Of a stretch of 64,000 bases of DNA, positions 60,855 through 64,000 are shown piece after piece. How positions within the stretch are numbered: position 1 is the first letter of the stretch; every line of letters begins with the position of its first letter. This DNA comes from Elysia chlorotica (taxonomy: Eukaryota > Mollusca > Gastropoda > Plakobranchidae), in assembly GCA_003991915.1 (NCBI GenBank), contig RQTK01000107.1, forward strand, positions 715,999-779,998. Reading direction: 5' to 3'. The translations under genes were made by a program, and so were the position numbers. The notes under the pieces were generated by a model. The model ran no database searches. It was not told where the DNA came from and saw only the letters and a program-made list of their open reading frames with translations.

Positions 60855-62817
60855 CTGTTACAAAAATATAATACAGGAGTGACATTGACTCGATAAAGCG
60901 CGTGAGCGTTTCAAATCAATTTGTTACATATAATTTACGTGGACTCGGACGCACTGTCTTGTCAACGTTAACAAAATAAAGAATACTAGAAATCCTTTGT
61001 AGAAACGTACTAATTAAACGTTGTTATTATTAAGAACCCTGCCTGAGGGTTAAGAATAAAACCCAAGAACGTCTAGATCTAAATGATTTCTTGACAACAT
61101 AGGCCTATATCTAGATCTATAGTCGATCTAAACAACAACTTTACTTGAGTGCAAGATGATTATTCCATATTGTTTGGTAGAGATCAAACTCTATGTATTG
61201 TAACGTGAAGCGTGTTTGGATAGTTCTAACAATAGTTCTGTGCGCATAGACGGAGTGCGCTAGAAATTGTTAGTAGATCACGGAGACAGGTAGACCAGTC
61301 TGTCTACCGCCTGCAGGCGTTGGGCCAATCTACCCTAGCGGGATGCAGTGAGTGGATCATAACAGTCCCTTAAACTAGTTGAATGGTCAATCATTTACTA
61401 GTGTAGCGACCGATCTAGACTTATTGTTGAACTGTTGAGTGTATTATCCAGTTTACAAGTATGGAAGCATTTAGCGTCACTTTAGGATGCTTACTGAGCC
61501 AACGTTTAGCTAAGCTTTGGCGGATGAAGTCGAATTCATTTAGGATGTAAATTCGATTCAGATAATATTGTATTTATCTTTGTTTTTCACTATGAAAGAT
61601 AGTATACATGTTTGCATTTATTTTGATTCACAGGAAGGGTCGCCGTCGACTTAGGGTCAACGTTGCCATTAAAACATTAAAACATTAAAAATTTATTTAA
61701 AAGTAAAAAGAAATAATAATTTGGTAGACGTAGACTTAGGGTCAAAGTTACGTTAAAAATAATTAATTAAATATACAGTTTTCATGAGTCTATTCGTCGA
61801 GATAGTTACGTTGTATTTTATTTACAGATTTCTGAGTTATCATTTTGATTGTGTTTGATTAAGTCTTATTGTCGACAGAATTGTCTACAGGAAGCATTAT
61901 TTTGTTCATAGCATTATTTTGCTCATTTTTGTTTTCATTACTGTCGATTGGAAGAATCGAAGTGGTAAAGACTTAGTTTTGTGTTATGACTAGAGTTTTC
62001 TAAGTGCACTGTAGTTTAGTTGATGTTTATATTATAAGTCTAACTTTCATCTATCCTGGTATAGAGCTTTTATTTGTTCTAATTGAGGTTTGAGCGGAAT
62101 TACGTTTCGCTAACTTACTAGAGTTTAACTTATTTTTTTTCCGTTTTTATTTTACTGTGTGGTTCCAAGTTGTTTTAACTTGAGTTTTCTATTCTGATCT
62201 ATTCCAACGTAATAAATATCCTTTCATTCTATTCCAACCTTATCTGTGTGTCCTTATTGGAGTGAGTGTGGCAGTATACGGCTTAAGTTTGTCACCACAG
62301 CACATACTATTAGCAGTTTTAAAAAACATGAACAATCATCATTTATCGCGCTCCGCTCTTATAATTATATACGTAGAACACAGGTCTAAAACTTTCTAGG
62401 TCCTTCTACTTCATTCGAGAACATTAGAGAAAAGTCCAGCCTTTAGCTCACATAAATATTCATTAAGTACACTACTCGCCCCCCCCCCCCCCCAATCTTC
62501 TTAATCAAACTTCGAGTAGTTTCTAGAACCTTCTAGGTAGACATAGACTCCAAGCCTGTTCTCGACAAACAACTGGTGAACTCACGCATTACTTGCTAAC
62601 ATAGTAACGTACGTAAACAATGTAAAGTAATGTAATTTATTATTCACAAAGGCTGTGTTCATGGGAAAGAGAGAACAGTGAATACATGCAAGAAAGATGT
62701 GCACTAGAAAAAAAATGCTCGGGGGGGGGTAAAGAAAGGGTAGATGTGTGTGAGAGAGAGAGATAGATGCATAGGAAGAAAGGTGAAGGAGAACGAGAGA
62801 GAGAGAGACAAACAGGC

Positions 62818-62848
<31 letters not shown>

Positions 62849-62869
62849 AGACAGAGAGACAGAGACAGT

Positions 62870-62901
<32 letters not shown>

Positions 62902-62910
62902 CAGAGAGAC

Positions 62911-62942
<32 letters not shown>

Positions 62943-63086
62943 GAGAGGAGGGAGGAAGAGAGTACTGCTGACCTGTGTAATTTCACCAAGCCTTCCAGGA
63001 ATGCTTGAAGAGTGAGCGCCTTCAGAGTCGCCTGTTTTTTACTTCTCTGCGACCGACGCATCGCTCTTGCTTCATTCCACGTAGGC
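60738..63086 (-). CDS. Partial unrecognised gene, two internal exons
   Basis: Exon A, 63086-62973 (CCATCCCCAG to CACAG|GTCAGC), encodes PTWNEARAMRRSQRSKKQAT and LKALTLQAFLEGLVKLHR. Exon B, 60854-60738 (TTTTTGTAACAG to GACAG|GTGAGTAAGG), encodes LSSRGGQKTLSQFSTHKRRK and NRAAKTSTDVVVSSDSTD. Both are phase 2 at each end and join in frame, so they are probably consecutive. The sequence is basic and Ser-rich and looks nuclear. QKTLSQFS resembles a PIP-box (Q-x-x-h-x-x-F/Y) without the second aromatic residue, so a DNA replication or repair link is only a suggestion. The start lies beyond the right edge. A possible last exon, 60163-60097 (PAVAAAVPLERSFNDTLTNQ), is phase-compatible but its acceptor is poor. 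Confidence 0.6.
61199..62302 (+). mobile_element. Possible solo LTR
   Basis: Begins TGTAACGTGAAGCGTG and ends TTTGTCACCACA, with AATAAATATCC (62209) near the 3' end followed by a T/C-rich stretch, the order expected for U3-R-U5. No clean target-site duplication is visible, and no retroviral-type gene or second LTR is in the window. AT-rich and non-coding. Confidence 0.3.
62715..62955. repeat. Compound (GACA)n/(GA)n microsatellite
   Basis: (CAGA)n from 62815 to about 62848, then GA/GACA mixtures to 62945. The Ser/Leu-rich ORF of the minus strand is mostly this tract, except its first 30 codons, which are exon A. Confidence 0.95.
62973..63086 (-). CDS. Partial gene exon A
   Basis: 114 nt, phase 2 at both ends, open in the required frame. 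Dense in Arg/Lys, then an amphipathic helix (LQAFLEGLVKLHR). The following intron opens with GA/GACA repeats. It could be shifted by a few bases at the acceptor. Confidence 0.6.
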
Positions 63087-63524
63087 CTGGGGATGGATTT
63101 GATGATTTACTACACACAATCTTAAATAGGTTAGTCTATTATATTATAATGAATAGGATTTGAGAAAAAACAATAACACACACACATCGATTTGGCTTGT
63201 ATGAGTTCCTCTGTATTCTTAATTTTAATGTCTGGGTATCGATGCCTCAAAATCTGATAGGTCCCAGTTATGAACGCTTAGCTTAGAATCGAAAAAGTAC
63301 GCTGTGATTGAAGTGCATGTACAGGTCAGAGCTGATCCGGTGATGCATTAGAGATAGCCATACAGACCATAAACATATTTTATTTTGTACATAATTTGTA
63401 CTCAGTTTGACCAGAGGTATTCCTATCGTCAAAAAGTTAAATCAATATAAATTATACAATCACACAGGCACATGAAAATTCCCATTGCCTAAATAATAAT
63501 TTAAAAGAAAACGACAATGTAAGG

Positions 63525-63571
63525 AAGAACGAGAGGGAGAGAGAGAGGGAGAGAGAGGGGGGGGCAGATAT

Positions 63572-63602
<31 letters not shown>

Positions 63603-63630
63603 TAGGGAGAGAGAGAGAGAGATAGACATT
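63525..63630. repeat. (GA)n microsatellite
   Basis: Interrupted GA tract of about 100 bp. Confidence 0.95.
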
Positions 63631-63960
63631 CTTTCTACAAAACCACATCAGTCGTTATTTATCATCATCACTGAAGAAAAGGATTGTCTTTAGAAAATAG
63701 TAAGACTTTAGCCCTATCATCTCTAGACCAACTGACCTTTACTGCGAGAAACACAATGTGCTGGATTACATTATATAAATAAGACTGCCTCGACTAGTCT
63801 TATACGAACAGTTTTTTATTTCCTGTTCCTGTTGGTATTTTCTTGTCTTTTTTGTTTGTTTTTGCTTTTATTGTTCTCCCTTTTGTTCTTATTGTGCTGC
63901 TGTTGTTTATTTGTGTGCTCTTTTGTTGTTGCCGGAGGGTGGTGTATGAGAGGGGAAACA

Positions 63961-64000
63961 ACCCCCCCCCCCCAAAAAAAAAACAAAAAAAAAAAAAAAA
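63961..64000. repeat. Poly-C/poly-A run at the right edge
   Basis: C13 followed by a nearly pure A run up to the window end. The sharp homopolymer switch may mark a contig end or assembly weak point. Confidence 0.8.

Overview
The window is metazoan nuclear DNA: AT-rich, intron-dense and full of repeats. The CELF sequence, the repeat content and the many TAGATCTAGATC-type runs suggest a mollusc, probably a gastropod, but the taxon is inference. There is no bacterial gene organisation. Coding sequence is a small fraction, and nearly all long ORFs are shadows or repeat translations. Gene models below come from reading splice signals and codon phase by eye, with no alignment or transcript data.

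Layout. (1) 1-7.9 kb: repeat-rich intergenic DNA with a tandem duplication, a (CT)n tract and a large imperfect inverted repeat. (2) 7.99-19.07 kb, + strand: an 11-exon gene for a seven-transmembrane protein of about 430-440 residues that I cannot place in a named family. Intron 1 holds a pogo-like MITE, the exon 3 donor lies in a 99-bp tandem duplication, and the last intron holds a 1.7-kb terminal-inverted-repeat element. (3) 19-29.9 kb: 3' flanks of two convergent genes, a broken mariner transposase and an unexplained coding-like ORF. (4) 29.9-56.8 kb, - strand: a CELF1/2-type (CUG-BP/Bruno-like) RNA-binding protein gene spread over about 27 kb, with three RRMs. One linker exon between RRM2 and the low-complexity region is unresolved. 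Its introns contain a 1.7-kb TIR element, SINEs, an (AGT)n tract of about 285 bp, a near-identical 613-bp direct duplication and a mosaic patch assembled from three other places in the same gene. (5) 56.82-57.48 kb: the CELF 5' exon lies head to head with a possible small + strand gene (MADG start). (6) 57.5-64 kb: a decayed non-LTR retrotransposon, SINE heads, a possible solo LTR and two phase-compatible exons of an unrecognised - strand gene that enters from the right edge.

Functionally, only CELF has a confident role: control of splicing, mRNA decay and translation through GU-rich elements. The 7TM gene and CELF converge, and CELF and the MADG candidate diverge. I see no multi-gene pathway. 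The points most worth checking are the unplaced 7TM family, the divergent CELF/MADG start, the partial PIP-like gene at the right edge, and the templated or assembly-derived duplications in CELF introns.
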